Shown: positions 11,965 to 23,937 of the stretch, piece after piece
How the letters are laid out: each line of letters begins with the position of its first letter
Position numbering within the stretch: the first letter of the stretch is position 1
DNA from: Tricholomella constricta
Lineage: Eukaryota; Basidiomycota; Agaricomycetes; Agaricales; Lyophyllaceae
Assembly (NCBI GenBank): GCA_013368375.1
Contig: JAACJP010000024.1
Span: forward strand, 62,001 to 126,000
Direction of reading: 5' to 3'
DNA length: 64,000 bases
Position numbers and translations under genes: made by a program
Notes under the pieces: generated by a model
What the model was told of the DNA's origin: nothing
What the model saw: the letters and a program-made list of their open reading frames with translations, nothing else
The model's database searches: none

Positions 11965-14331
11965 TCACGGAGGTAATACTTTTACAACGTCATTCCCTTT
12001 GTCCGCAATATTCCAGTAATCAGTGTCATTCGGATATTGCTCTGCCGAGTCCACCTCTTGGTTATAAAGTGAGGCTTTCCTGGATCTGAGATTCATGCCA
12101 CTGAAGAACGCGCGGATGAGCCATAATTCTGACCAGAAATCAGCATTCAAGACAAGAGAAGTCAACCGGAATAGTTCACACTTCGAAGGCTGGAAATTTA
12201 CTATCTCCAAATGCTCCATTGTTGTAGCCCTTGAAACTGCGACGTAGGCTGAAATTACAGAAAGTATGACGAGTCAATAGATACAGACTTGTAATAATGA
12301 AAACCTCATCAGCCATACCTTGGCCTTTCTCGAATGTTCGGCCCAAATCAACCTTTAGTCTTGTGAGGGTTTGGCCTTGTGACTTATGGACTGACAACGC
12401 CCAAGCAAGGATCAAAGGAACTTGAAGTCTCGAAGCTTCAGTGTTGCCCAGAAAGCCCTCCACTGTAAACTCCAGCGGAGCGCAGACCAGCTCACGTCCA
12501 TTGGTAAAACGCACTAAAGGCCACTTCTCCTTGTGGCCGAATACATTATTGTTCAACGGGCGTAAGTCTGGGTCCGGAGGTGCGGGCTCATCAAGTTTTC
12601 GTCTTGGTATATCAGGCATCTTTGCAACCTTGATATTCCGCGCCACAGCATCAGGTATCGTCAAGAAGCCTATAACCTTGCCAGCCGAACCATTGATTAA
12701 GACTTTTTGGACAATGTTCTGACGGGAATTGCCATTAGTGTATTTACATTCGAAGCACGCGTGGCATAAACCTGCCTGAATTAGCATAACTTGCGCACCC
12801 AGCTGAGGATAGAAGGTCGTCACCTTGAGGAAAACGAGGAAAGCCAACTAAGTCTTACTTTCAATGTGATAGTTGGGATTGCTACAATGCGTTCAAGAAG
12901 CCTATTAGCGTTCTCCGCTGTAATAGGATTGTGCCGACAATCATAACCAGCCCTGTCCGTAGATCGATAGATATATTCCGGGCCAGGTAACTTAGCCAAT
13001 CGAGCATCATTGCAGGCCTCCACCTCTGTTCTTAGCGGAAATCTTGACATGTGGTGAGCTTATCTTCCAATGAAAGTCAATATTCGGGGCTTACATCTCG
13101 CTGGCCATGATACCATCGTCGTAGTGAAGCGGCCGCGACAAGCGTTGTAATTGATCGATGTGTTCAGCCAAAAGGACCCCAACCCGCATAGAAGAAAGGA
13201 TATCAACGAAAGCTGGACAGTGGAGTTGATGATAACGATCTAACGGTGTTTCTGAAGCTCTAAGTCAACACTCACTACTATCTCTTTGACGAAAGACCTG
13301 TTTTAGAGATATATGCTGAGTAATGCACCTTGACCATGATGCTGCATCAAATGCGTAGGTCGAGGGCATTCTATATTCGTAACTTTGCTCTGGTACAGGC
13401 GGCAACTGGAAAAAATCTCCCGAGAGAACCAGCTTTGAAAAGTGCATCAGCAGAAGGAAAATAACGACTAGGAGTGTGTTACCTGGATCCCACCAAATGG
13501 TTTGCGACACTTGCGTACCACGCGAGCAACATACTCCTGCAGCAGAGGCAATGAGCCAACAAGGTAAACACAAGGGAGGTCAAGCACCCACCAACTTGTC
13601 AAACAGCTGACCGTCCATCATCGAAACTTCCCAAGCAGAGTTTTTTCGAACATGAATTATGATGTAGGGGAGCAGATAACACTCACTCTCATCAACAATC
13701 AAGACCTTCACTCTCCTCCAACGCTGCAATGCAGATGTAGATCGCTTGATGTTATCGGCGAGTATTGCGGCGGTCTCCTTTCCCAGGCGGATGCCAGCAA
13801 AAGAATGGACTGTTGAGCCACCGATGTTGACCCCGGCAATACCAGTTGTCGCCGTAACCGCAACTGCATCCGGCGCGAAGTTGGTCCTTAAATGGCCAAT
13901 TATAGCGCGCAACAGGACGGATTTTCCAGTACCTGAGAGGCTTTCAGAGAACATCATTGCAAATATTCCAATGACAACTCACCAGCAGCACCTGTAAAAA
14001 ACACGTTCCCCCCAGCCTTTACAAGTTCCAGGATAACTTTCTGTTCATCCGAAAGCTCAATGGGCGCCATTTTGACAACCGATGAAAGAACAGAGGCATC
14101 GCTGGGACCAAGTTGTTGCTGTTGCGCACATTGCAGAGGCGAAGATATATAGCAAGATGTTGTTCGCGCAGAAGGAACGCGAGGTGTAGCTCGTGTAGCC
14201 GGTGACGAGGGTAAGGTCTGCAATCCCAAGTCGATTCGTTGGGTTCTATGGTCTTGCCAATATCGTGTGGAATTTGGGTATTTCTGGCGGGGTGTGGAGT
14301 GTCCAGGAGTCATCGGGGAAGTCGGAATCAT
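11965..14331 (-). CDS. PIF1-family DNA helicase (copy 1)
   Basis: 5'-3' superfamily 1B DNA helicase of the PIF1/RRM3 group, expected to act in nuclear and/or mitochondrial genome maintenance. Read from 14331: a Ser/Thr/Arg-rich leader of about 90 residues, then LSDEQKVILELVKAG; Walker [12 protein letters not shown] (split by an intron near 13940-13985); TTGIAGVNIGGSTVHSFAGI; Walker [46 protein letters not shown]; and the C-terminal arginine motif QAYVAVSRATT. The tail ends NDVVKVLPP at 11965. Exons join cleanly, with introns of about 50-85 nt. An upstream exon starting near 14621 can be spliced in frame, so the true N-terminus may be longer. The gene is head-to-head with a second PIF1 gene. 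Confidence 0.88.
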
Positions 14332-14746
14332 TTCAACACCTGGATTTTACCCTAGTCAACGACAGCTAAGTTGGGGTGGACCTTGTTCTGTGTGTTGGCA
14401 GGAGAAAGCCGCACTTCTCCAGCCAATTTGCAGCACCTAGGTAAGAAAGGAAAGAAACTCTTGGAGCTATATGTCTGCATCGTACTATCAGATAATCGAT
14501 CAATGAATTTACAACAGGTACTAATGAGTACTTACATACATTTTTCAGGCAGGTGCATATCTTTGTCCCGCCCCTTCCATTCAATGCATATAACTTTTCT
14601 CTCCGCCCCTTGAGCAAGCATGTCCTCAGTCCAGGTGAGCGAGAGAAGCGAGTCGTGACGAGATCGACGCGTCAACACGTGTATGTCACCCACCTGTGAC
14701 ATTGCCCAGCTTGGACTACTGCTCGTTGTTCAGTCACCATTCCTGA
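14332..14746. promoter_or_regulatory. divergent region between the two PIF1 helicase genes
   Basis: About 415 bases between the predicted starts of two oppositely oriented PIF1 genes. The left part (14340-14621) may hold a 5' exon of copy 1; a frame starting at 14621 can be spliced across two introns. The rest is presumed shared promoter. A CACGTG E-box-type hexamer lies near 14676. Confidence 0.45.
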
Positions 14747-17355
14747 ATGCCAAAAGCAGCCAGGAAACACTTCGCCGTGGCTGTAGGCAGAGGAGGACCA
14801 AATATATATACGACATGGGATGAGGTGCGTCTCGTGTTACTTGGCTTTACAATTTCCTTTAATTGAATTCATCACCTATCGTTACAAGTGCAATGAGAAG
14901 GTTCGTGCCGACCGCCAGTGCCAATCCTCAATTGATTGATGATATTTCCCATTGAAATAGGTAACACGATATCCTAGTGCCGTCTTCAAAAGTTTTCCAT
15001 CTCGGAAGCAGGCGGAGGACTGGCTAGCAAGTACGTTAACCTCTGAACCAGGTCCACATGTCTTTGAGCATCAATATAATCTCTAGGCAAAGTAGACCTG
15101 AGCGCGGGTAGAAACTCTGCGCTGGTAGCTCCTGCATCCCCACATCTCATTGATGATGATATGCTTTCTCAACCGATTGAACCCACCCGTCAAGGAACCT
15201 TTGAAAGGGACTACTACGATCTTTGCACACCATCTCCAGACATATCCATATCCTCTCAGTCAAATATACCTGTTGGCCCGCCTCCTTCCGTGTCGCTGTC
15301 TCCAGAACAACAGCAGGTCCTTGACCGAGTGAAACAAGGGCGCAGCGTCTTCTTCACAGGATCCGCAGGTCCGTTCAGAGGTTTCGGGTGTTTAAGTTTC
15401 TTGTGTCAACTACTCCGGATATAGGTACTGGGAAATCGGTATTGTTGCGCGAAATCATCGCAACATTACGCGACCGAGGTGGCTTGGGGATTACTGCCTC
15501 CACTGGAATCGCTGCTGTCAACATTGGTGGGAGTACACTCCACTCTTGGGCGGGTATAGGCCTGGGAGATGAATCTCATAACCGATATGTCGGGAAATTT
15601 TTTGGTCAGAAGAAGTTTCGCCAAGTGCTTGATCGATGGCGGAATGCAAAGGCTCTGATCATCGACGAGAGTATGTGTGTACTTTTCTCTCCGTTTATTT
15701 ATACTTATCCCGGTTCCAGTCTCTATGATTGATGGTACTTTGTTCGATAAGCTCGTGAGTCATCCTGTCCACTTGTCTTTTTCCCCATATAACTGGGCAC
15801 AATGTGAAGGAAATCATTGCCCGAGAAGTTCGCCATTGTAACTCTCCTTTCGGGGGGATTCAAGTCAGTGGAATTAGTTCTATAAGATATTGTCTATCTG
15901 AATGGTTGCAATAGCTTATCCTTTCAGGTGACTTCTGCCAGCTGCCGCCCGTACCCGGACGCGATAAGAAGGGACAACAGATAAAGTCTATTTTTGCATT
16001 TGATGCGCAAACTTGGAACTCTTGTGTGGGCTCTCCTGTCATGCTCACCCGAGTGTTTCGACAGAAAGACCAAGGTCTACTCCAATAACCGTTTTAGCGG
16101 ACTCTTATCTTACACTGACATCACCACAGCATTTGTTGATATGTTAAACACCATGCGCTTTGGTCAAATGGATGCGAAAACCACGGCAGCATTTTCCACG
16201 TTGTCCAGAAAAGTTGAATACGCTGATGGCATAGATCCCACAGAGCTGTGGGTGACCAACTGTGGTATATGAATTATCTGACCTCTTTCAAGGTTCTCTA
16301 CTAGAGCTGAAGTCGACAACGCAAATGCCTACCGTCTGAGACAACTGAACACGGAATCGCACACCTATGTGGCATCTGAATACCCTGGGCTTGACTCGAA
16401 CAACGAATGTGTCTCTCCTATAAATATGTCACGCCTTCTTGAACGTCTTATAGCTCCAAGAGAAATCCAATTGAAGGTCTTGTCTGACGCCTATGTTTGC
16501 CACCTCTCCTCTGACGACGATGTTCTGCACATACAGGTTGGCGCGCAGGTAATGCTAGTGAAGGTGGTTTTTTCCCTCAAATCAGTGCCTTTTGCCTTTC
16601 TAACTTTCAATAAGAACCTGATTCAAGGCGAACTGGTGAACGGTTCTGTGGGTCAGATCGTGCGGTTCAGCACCGCCGAGGAAGCTCTCAAGGAGCACAC
16701 TCATGTTGCCGGTGCTGAGAGGGGAGAAAAGCAGAAACTCCCACAGAGTGGTTTTGCCTGGCCTATTGTTCGATTCATCGGGGGCCGGGAAACCATGATC
16801 ATCCCCCAGGAGTTCACCATTAACAATGCGAATGGAGGGATGGAAGCTCGCCGCGACCAGGTATCTTATCTTTCTGCACTCATACAACACATATTTCTCA
16901 CTGTAGGCTTAGGTACCCCTCATCCTGGCTTGGGCACTGAGTGTCCATAAATCACAAGGACAAACCCTTGAACGTGTCAAGGTTGATCTCAGGAGAACCT
17001 TTGAAAAGGGCCAAGGTATGTGGCATTCAATGCAGGTCTATTCCGAACCTGAATCATTGGATCCCAGCATATGTGGCCCTCTCCCGTGCTACAAGCCTAG
17101 AACAACTGCAGGTCCTGAACTTCGACGCGTCCAAGTATGTTCCTCGCCTGTGTCTTTTTGGCTTTGAGGAGGTCTTAACAGCCATCGCTATTTTGCAGAG
17201 TTGAAGCACATCCTCGTGTCTTAGAATGGCACTTTGGTTCGAAGGGTCTACCAGCCGCTCTTGGCAACGACGTCATAGAGCTCTTCGACTCGGACGAGGA
17301 GGTAGACAACGAGATGGCGATGTCAGCATACTATCATGTGAATCGAGATGCGTAA
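14747..17355 (+). CDS. PIF1-family DNA helicase with N-terminal RNase H1-type hybrid-binding (viroplasmin-like) domain (copy 2)
   Basis: Starts at 14747 with [20 protein letters not shown] and runs through [23 protein letters not shown] and AEDWLAS. This is the compact fold that opens RNase H1 and binds RNA/DNA hybrids (Pfam Cauli_VI). Its exons are 14747-14824, a 12-nt micro-exon at 14889-14900 (codons C-N-E-K), 14961-15030, and 15087 onward. The helicase follows: Walker [12 protein letters not shown] (intron near 15369-15424), [20 protein letters not shown], Walker [63 protein letters not shown], and [11 protein letters not shown]. The acidic tail ends YYHVNRDA, stop 17353-17355. Every helicase motif is present and no break was seen. 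Inferred role: a helicase targeted to R-loops or RNA primers. No RNase H catalytic domain is present. Confidence 0.88.
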
Positions 17356-17496
17356 AATACAGCATGCATATGGCGAAACGCGATCCTGTAACACTATCAA
17401 CTACGGCCTATCTTACACTCTTCTAATTTGTTGTCAGTTTTTGGGATATATGCATTATATACAGGACTAGATTTCATAAGTGGGTTTTTGATTGGT

Positions 17497-19285
17497 TCAT
17501 ACAACTTCGACGAAGTTGGCAGGGAAAATGCCTTGACGGCTGCCGATTTTCCCTGTCCACCTGAACGCAACAGTTAGTGGCGGACGACAGTGAATGGGAC
17601 AGAGATATCTACCAGTCGTCGTTGCTGTTACTTTTCTGCACGATTACAATGACGTCGCCCTTCGAGAAGGATAGATCACCAGACTGTTCGGCCGTTAGTT
17701 GCTTGAAACAGAACATCAATAATAAATATACGGGCATACTTCAACGGCTTGGAAATTGTAGAGGGCAATTGCGCGAGCGATACCTTCGTGTGGCTGAAGG
17801 GGCTTGGTTAACTCTGGTTTCGGAACGATATATGGAAGAGGAAGGTCGTCATTGTACGCGCTAAATCTCGATCTTGAATCGGAGCCTGCTGAGGCGGCGA
17901 AATCATTAACATGTGACGAATTGCGATGTCGAGGGCTAGCCATGCTGTATGATCGTGAATGCATCCGACTGGAAGGAGATGGGTTGTCGTATGACATGTC
18001 GAGGGGAGTTGGTAATGATGAGTTAGAGACGGATTGAGTAAGGCGAGAATGTCGTGTAGGCTGAGGCGCAGAAACGAAGTCTGATTCGAATCGTGCTTCG
18101 AATGGGAACGCGGGATCATCTTGATCCCATGCAGCGACACGACCTCGGCCACTTGTCTGCGGTACCGACTCAGTGGACGAAAAGTAAGAACCCGTTTCTT
18201 TTGAATTTCCCCAAGAATTTGGAGGGAAAGATGGCCTGTTATCTTTCCTTTTCTTCCGCAGATACGTGGGGTTGGGTTCCGTACCAGGACTCGCCATGCC
18301 CCCAAAAGCATAGGGACCGTCCGCACTCCCTTCTTGGACCCACTTTCTACCACCAGGCAAGCCTGTGCAGCTTTCAAGCGTCTGGATTAAGAAGGAGCTC
18401 CATTCAGGAGGAGGTACAGCGCCGCCGAGGAGCATCCGTGCAGTAACGGGGGATCGATATGCAATTGCATTTGCATCTTGGCGCTCTACGATGACAGAGC
18501 CTTCGACTGAGATACCTCCAAAGAGCCCACGGGTCTTCGAATAGCTGTACCTGTAATAGCATAGTCAGCAAAAAGATGAAAGATTATATGGAAGATATAG
18601 TACATTGCGGCAACCTTACCACTCGTATTGAGGGAGCCTAGGGCTTCTCCGTTACGTCCAAGCGGCCCGAGTGCGAGGCTCAAGTTACCCCCGAGCGTAA
18701 GGGAACCAGCCGCCATGAATGTTTGCTAGATGGTCAGATTTCTCAGTGACGACATGGCAAGTGTTTGGTGCTTCTCCTTACAATGGCCTAGAGAGAACAT
18801 TCAGTGAATTACTGGGGTTGGACGAAAGAAAGAAGATCATGCACCGAGCGAGTGTTCAACACAATCAAAAAGTCTGTCATTTCCGCACCAACTTGGCCAC
18901 CAACACCTAGGCCTGCTGTTCCTATCGCACTTGGAGAAGACCAGGCTGTACAAGTTAGAACTCGAGGAAGGCCGAAAACGCATTGGAATCAATCAACCTA
19001 CTTCCGTCATCGAGCCTAGCAATCACTATACCGCTTCCAGCCCTCGCGGAGAAAAGAAATCCAGCTTTAAAGATCGTGAAAATAGCAAAACCTCTTGCAT
19101 TCTCGAGAACGGATCGAGGAATTACTCCGTCCAGGCCATTATTACTGCCGTCCACAAAAGACTTGACTGAAATCAGGAAAGTCATGTTAGTCGATTGTCA
19201 ACCGACAAGCCAGCGACTCACATATTCGTGCAGCCTTGGTGCATTCCTTTGTCAAGGGCTGAGGGATTGGGCTATTGAGCTTCAT
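17497..19285 (-). CDS. Ysc84/SH3YL1-type lipid-binding protein with C-terminal SH3 domain
   Basis: Starts at 19285 (MKLNSPIPQPLTKECTKAAR) and reads into the SYLF/Ysc84 domain: VIPRSVLENARGFAIFTIFKAGFLFS, then GSGIVIARLDDGSWSSPSAIGTAG, GGSLTLGGNLSLALGPLGRN and MYSYSKTRGLFGGISVEGSVI. This domain binds phosphoinositides and actin. A Ser/Pro-rich linker of about 190 residues (18290-17800) leads to an SH3 domain: [52 protein letters not shown]. The last two introns (about 17690-17745 and 17530-17580) are needed to complete the SH3; the stop TGA is at 17497-17499. Yeast Ysc84 and Lsb3 bind Las17/WASP at cortical actin patches during endocytosis, so the same role is inferred. Confidence 0.92.
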
Positions 19286-20733
19286 GAAAGTTGTAAGGAA
19301 GAGGATTATGCATTCGCCAGAGCCGCCGAGGAGCTGACTGTTCGCCGTTGACAGACTGCGCAAATCTGGTGACGTAACAGAATAATATAGATTTAATTAT
19401 CGATAGATTCAATTCCCGACGACGTTACATCAGTACAGAAAAAATAAGAAGGGTGAGAAAAGGAGAAGAAAGGAATAATAAAAGTCAGAGAGATGAGGTA
19501 GCTACAGGAAGGAAGGTAAAACATAAGTATCGTAGGTATTAGGACGAATAGGACGTAACTTCTAGATCGTTATTATGTGATTGGTATGGAAAATTGATAA
19601 TTCTGGACTAAATAACTCCATGCGGAACCTGGGGTGTCAACACCGCCACCGATCGCCGCAAAACGTGGTTGGGCAATGAGCGCGAGCCTTGGCTTCTTCC
19701 TAGCGTGTGCATGTGCATTATTCTGGTCAGCGATATGTTCTCATGAGCTGGACAGTATCGTTGTCTTTGGCGGCCCGTTCTCCAGTGGTATCTTCGAATC
19801 AATAGGTAACCCTTGAGCTAATGGTCCTCTCCACAACGGGTGCGTACAGCATGCCTGATGTGATTGGACGACATCAGGTATGCTCGTAAGGCTATCCGTT
19901 TCTGACTTAGCTCTCAGTCCTGGCATGACTGTAGGAGCTCGGACTTGCAATCGGCTGTCTGGTGCGCATCGCCTCAATGAAATATCGCTGGCGCAAGGCA
20001 CTTCGCGCGGCCTCTATGCATCCAGATTGACTTCGCCGTCCTTTAAATTTAAACCCCACAGCCTTTGCACCACCCCACTCATCTCCTTCTCGATACAAAC
20101 GTGTACCGTCCATATCTATATCAGGACATACCCTAGGCAGTTACGTGGACAGCAGTAACCTCTCCTCCGATAGCAGCGGCCTCCTGATCAATCGCTTCAA
20201 TGCCACACTCTGCCACACTACCACGTCGACATGTGATGGCCGCCTCCATTCCCTCTTCCTCGGAAGGGCCACCCTACCCCGAATACGAGCCTGTTGTCTC
20301 CTCGTGAAAGCCGTGTCAATGCCAGTCGCTCAAACTCCATGCGTCGTCGTCATGGAACGTCCCCCATGTCTATATACCACCCCATTACTGAAGCCGTCGA
20401 GCTTCTTCCGCGATGAGTAAGCTCGACGTCGAGATACGGCTAACGCGCCGGGGAGGTCAGGAGAGTGAGGCTCTCATTGGGGGCAGTGATAGGCGTGACA
20501 ATGGGGCTCGGAATTCAGGAAACGTTTTTTAACCAGCAGAGAGACGACCTAATCAACTGAACAATCCAATGGCATCACCTAACGGTGCTTAACAGTGCTG
20601 TTCTCGAACCTAGGCTAAATACGCCTCCCGGTTATACCTTACTCTTGCGATGTATCATTAGCGGCCATCATGAATCTGACGATCTGCGTTTCTCTTTGCT
20701 GATGCACATAATCAAGTGTTTAATTCAGCATTT
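19286..20733. other. 1.4-kb intergenic region, no confident gene
   Basis: The left part (19370-19620) is AT-rich, purine-rich, non-coding DNA. Short frames exist on both strands (for example 19880-20158 +, 19907-20113 -) but none shows a known domain or a clean splice pattern. A promoter-like block (AT-rich TTTAAATTTAAA near 20041, then pyrimidine-rich DNA) precedes the possible broken reading frame at 20201-20417. The segment 20430-20730 contains nothing recognisable. Confidence 0.5.
20201..20417 (+). pseudogene. possible short coding remnant with one frameshift
   Basis: A frame starting ATGCCACACTCTGCC at about 20201 gives a Ser/Pro/Tyr-rich peptide ending PPYPEYEPVVSS before a stop at about 20306. 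Directly after, shifted by one base, a second open stretch reads RESRVNASRSNSMRRRHG and ends EAVELLPR at about 20417. The two pieces have similar composition and would join if one base were absent. The frame has no recognisable domain. It could be a pseudogene, a sequencing error or chance; the call is weak. Confidence 0.25.
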
Positions 20734-22471
20734 TCACGCACTCGGTTTGGGATCATGATGTACACCGATAGGACAAGGCCGCCAACAGCTACTCTCGTGA
20801 AGTAGCCGCCATCCAGGAATTGCCTCGTTGGTCGTCGAGTCTGCAGATCCGGCCGTCAAATCTGGTCGAGGTTCAGATGGATTAGAGGCGAAGTCGGATG
20901 AAAGGAGGGTATTTAGCCGCTGATCCATTATTGCGATGTCTTCCTGATTCCAATCCTAGTTGTTGCGCGTTCAATTAAAGCGCGCATGAAGGCAGTGACT
21001 AGGTGTTACTCACGCTAGATGGGGTATTGTTGGATAGGATTTTTAGCGTTGAAAGGGTTGTCTCTAGCTGAGGAACACCGGAACATAATGCCTCCAGGAG
21101 GGCTGTAGCACTAGAAGGAGAGTCCAACTTGTGCAGGAGGATGTAAGATTTGAACTGGACGTACGATTTTCTATCGCGATGCGAAGGATTCATGGCATGA
21201 CCAAGAGACTGCATCAACGTCATAGTCGAATCCTTCCGTAAATCAAATTCCGACTGGGAATCATCTGCTTCCCAGGCCTCGATAGCCCACAGGGCCCATC
21301 GAGCGAGACACATGTCATAAGACGGATCCGGCTGGCTTTCTGTTCGCGTTTCTGTCTGGTCATTTTCTGCCAATAAAATCGACAATATGCGCCCGGCAAG
21401 AATAACAAAAAAGTCGGAATGAAGACTCTGCAGATGTTGCAACAAAGGCGTCCAGAGAAGCTTTGAGAGCTTTGGAGGAGAGAAATTATCCGCCGGGAAA
21501 TCTCGTTTCCTACCAAAGTGTTTTAGTATGCGGTTCATATGAGTACAGACAGCAGTTGACCGACTTCTTCGAAAGGGGAACGAGGCCACCCTTCTGCAAC
21601 AGAGCATCACAGAGCCTTTCCAATGCCCATCTTTCCTTGGGGTCTATCTCCCCAGAGTCCAGAATGGCCTCCGAAGCGTTGGCTTCCCAGCCAAGCTCTC
21701 TCGTCGCCATATTGGCGGCCACCCTGGCTTCAGCAATCCAACGTTCGATGTCCTTCATAATGGATAATACAGCTGGTTTGTACTGTGTCAGGAGGGACGC
21801 GTCCCTAGTCGTAATTTTTCGAAGATTTTTATATTGTTTCAAGATAGGTTCCAATGGCCGTAAAGGTGCCGAGGAGTCTGGAGCTGTTGAGGGGTTGATG
21901 GTCGGGAGGAAGTAATTATGCAAGAGCCAGACCATTGACTGCCACAGGGGTATCAAACCATTGAATTGAGATGCAGTAATAAAGCAGCGTACCTCTCTTG
22001 CTGCTTCACGAAGCAGATCGATGCTGGGCAGGTCTTCGTGGGTTGCAGCATGGCGAAGTTCGACTAACCATGGTGGGAGCCCAAGTTGGTTGGCTATGGA
22101 GGCGATGGACCTTGCATAGGCACCAAGCTGCAGGGGGTCGACGAGCCCGTTCACGAGTCGGATGATGGCTGTTGAATAGCTTTGACGGATTGACAGATGA
22201 GAGCTGGGTGCAGCCTGCACATTATCCTGCAAGATGACAGCTAGAATTGACAGCGTAGACTCCAGTGCATGAGGAAGATATGTAGTGGCTCTCCAGGCTG
22301 ATAACTATACCGATATCTGTCATGATAACTGAAGGCTGGGCAAACTGAATGACGCACTCTGTTCACAGCGAGCACTTTTGCATCAACGTCGTTCTCATCG
22401 GTGTATATCCAGGAGCACAGCTGCTCCAGTTCGGACAGCGAGGCCCATGGCACGCGGCGGGGCAGTCTCAT
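20734..22471 (-). CDS. LAS1: LAS1-like pre-rRNA endonuclease
   Basis: Las1 is the HEPN-type endonuclease that cuts ITS2 of pre-rRNA together with the Grc3 kinase during 60S subunit assembly. It starts at 22471 (MRLPRRVPWASLSELEQLC). Exon 1 continues AVNR, and the splice gives LSAWRATTYLPHALESTL, the expected Las1 N-terminal pattern. The HEPN catalytic motif R-x4-H is visible as ELRHAATHEDLPS near 22035-22055. A long helical region follows (about 21950-21010), and the last intron (about 20954-21015) adds DWNQEDIAIMDQRL. The C-terminus ends CPIGVHHDPKPSA at 20734, the Trp/Pro-Ile-Gly type ending seen in Las1 proteins. No break was seen. Confidence 0.9.
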
Positions 22472-22681
22472 GGTGGGACGCGGTCACCAGAGAGCATTGT
22501 GAAAAATTAAGATCTTATCTTATCTGTCACGTGTCTACGAACCGCGATCGTGATCGATGTTGATTTTTGCAGCGACAGCACCTGACTGCATCACGTCGCG
22601 TCCTTTGCTTTGGAGTCCGCCTTGGAAGCCTAACACGCATCCTGGACCCGTGTATACCCATCTATACCACAACCCTATAAA

Positions 22682-23631
22682 ATGCCCGCCTTGGATATCC
22701 GTGGGAAGCTCGCAGCAGCGCAGCTTCCTTTTTATGCCCCCATCGCTGTCTTTACGATCATTTTGGTTTGGCGCTATGCCTTCAGGCGTGATGCAGGATG
22801 GTTGTTCCTTTTCATATTCTCATCTGGTGAGTCCACAACTCCGGCGCATTCTTTCTTGGACTCATGATCTTTCGTAAAGTCCGCCTTGCAGAAGGCGCCT
22901 TGATATTAGCAGGCGAGCTTATTACGAAGCCCAAAGTCGACCTGTTCATCGCTGCCTATATTTTACAAGCGGCCGGCCTGGCACCTCTTTTGCTTGCAAC
23001 GATTGGATTCCTTGGCCTAGCGTATGTGCTGGGATTTCTTCGATGACCCGCGCTGAGTTCCATTCAATATCATCAGAGGTCAGAGTACATACAGCGAAGT
23101 TTCGAGAGTGTCCTTGATTTTTAGGATGACCGGGCTCGTTGTTCTGGCAGGACTTGCACTATCCATCGCTGGCGGACTGTTGGGAACCCACGTTAGCCCT
23201 GATCAGGGGAACATTGGCCTGATACTGCGTCGTGCCAGTGCGGGCATATTTGCAGCAGTCTATGTGATTCTGTTCCTCGCACATTTCGGATGCTGGACGT
23301 ACCATTTCCAAATGCGAAGTTATCGTCGCAAGGTAAGATGTCTAAACTTCACCTATTAAACGATTTCCTGTGCTTACATTCAAGAAAGCTCCTTGGCGGC
23401 ATGACTCTGGCGCTTCCATTCCTAGGTGTTCGGGTCGCCTATGCAGTTCTTACCGCGTGGTCATCTTCCGACCTATTCGGCACCTCGTTGTCTTCAAATC
23501 CGATTCTCGCCAAATTTAATCCAGTCACCGGCCTCTGGGTTCCATACCTTGTTATGTCACTCATCATGGAGTTTGTTGTTTCTGCTCTCTACTTGCTCTT
23601 CAGCACAGTGCTGTCGCGGAGACATAGATAG
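22682..23631 (+). CDS. DUF7702-type multispanning membrane protein
   Basis: Starts at 22682, MPALDIRGKLAAAQLPFYAP. Four exons joined by introns at about 22825-22880, 23021-23076 and 23332-23390 give a protein of about 265 residues with about seven hydrophobic segments: TIILVWRYAF near the start, WLFLFIFSS, LAPLLLATIGFLGLA, MTGLVVLAGLALSIAGGLL, IFAAVYVILFLAHFG, LALPFLGVRVAYAVL and LVMSLIMEFVVSALYLLF. It ends LSRRHR at 23631. The pattern matches the fungal integral-membrane family now called DUF7702 (recognised from memory). The function of the family is not known. No enzyme motif is visible. Confidence 0.8.
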
Positions 23632-23937
23632 GACCCCCTTCATAATATATCCTGTATGCTGTATACGTACCATTATTGACCCCCCTCTCCCCGCCATCTT
23701 GTATCCCTTCACGTTTTCTTACGGCTTCCACACGATATCATGTTTTTACGATTATAGGATGGACAAGTAGCATACATTTATGTAGTCACCGACGATAAAA
23801 TATACATTATTGGACCAAATCACCGCAAAGAGGCGGCTCTAAGGAGGTGTTGAGATGATCGTGCGTCTTGAGATAGCCGTAGAGGTCATGTTAGTACAAA
23901 ATACAACAGTAACTGTGGTACATCCCAGATCCAAGCG
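23632..23937. other. intergenic, convergent 3' ends
   Basis: About 300 AT-rich bases between two membrane-protein genes that end toward each other. No gene or repeat recognised. Confidence 0.55.

Noticed and set aside
11965..17355. The two PIF1 genes as a Helitron
   Set aside because: No Rep/HUH domain, no Helitron ends seen, and both are spliced stand-alone helicases with PIF1-type arginine motifs.
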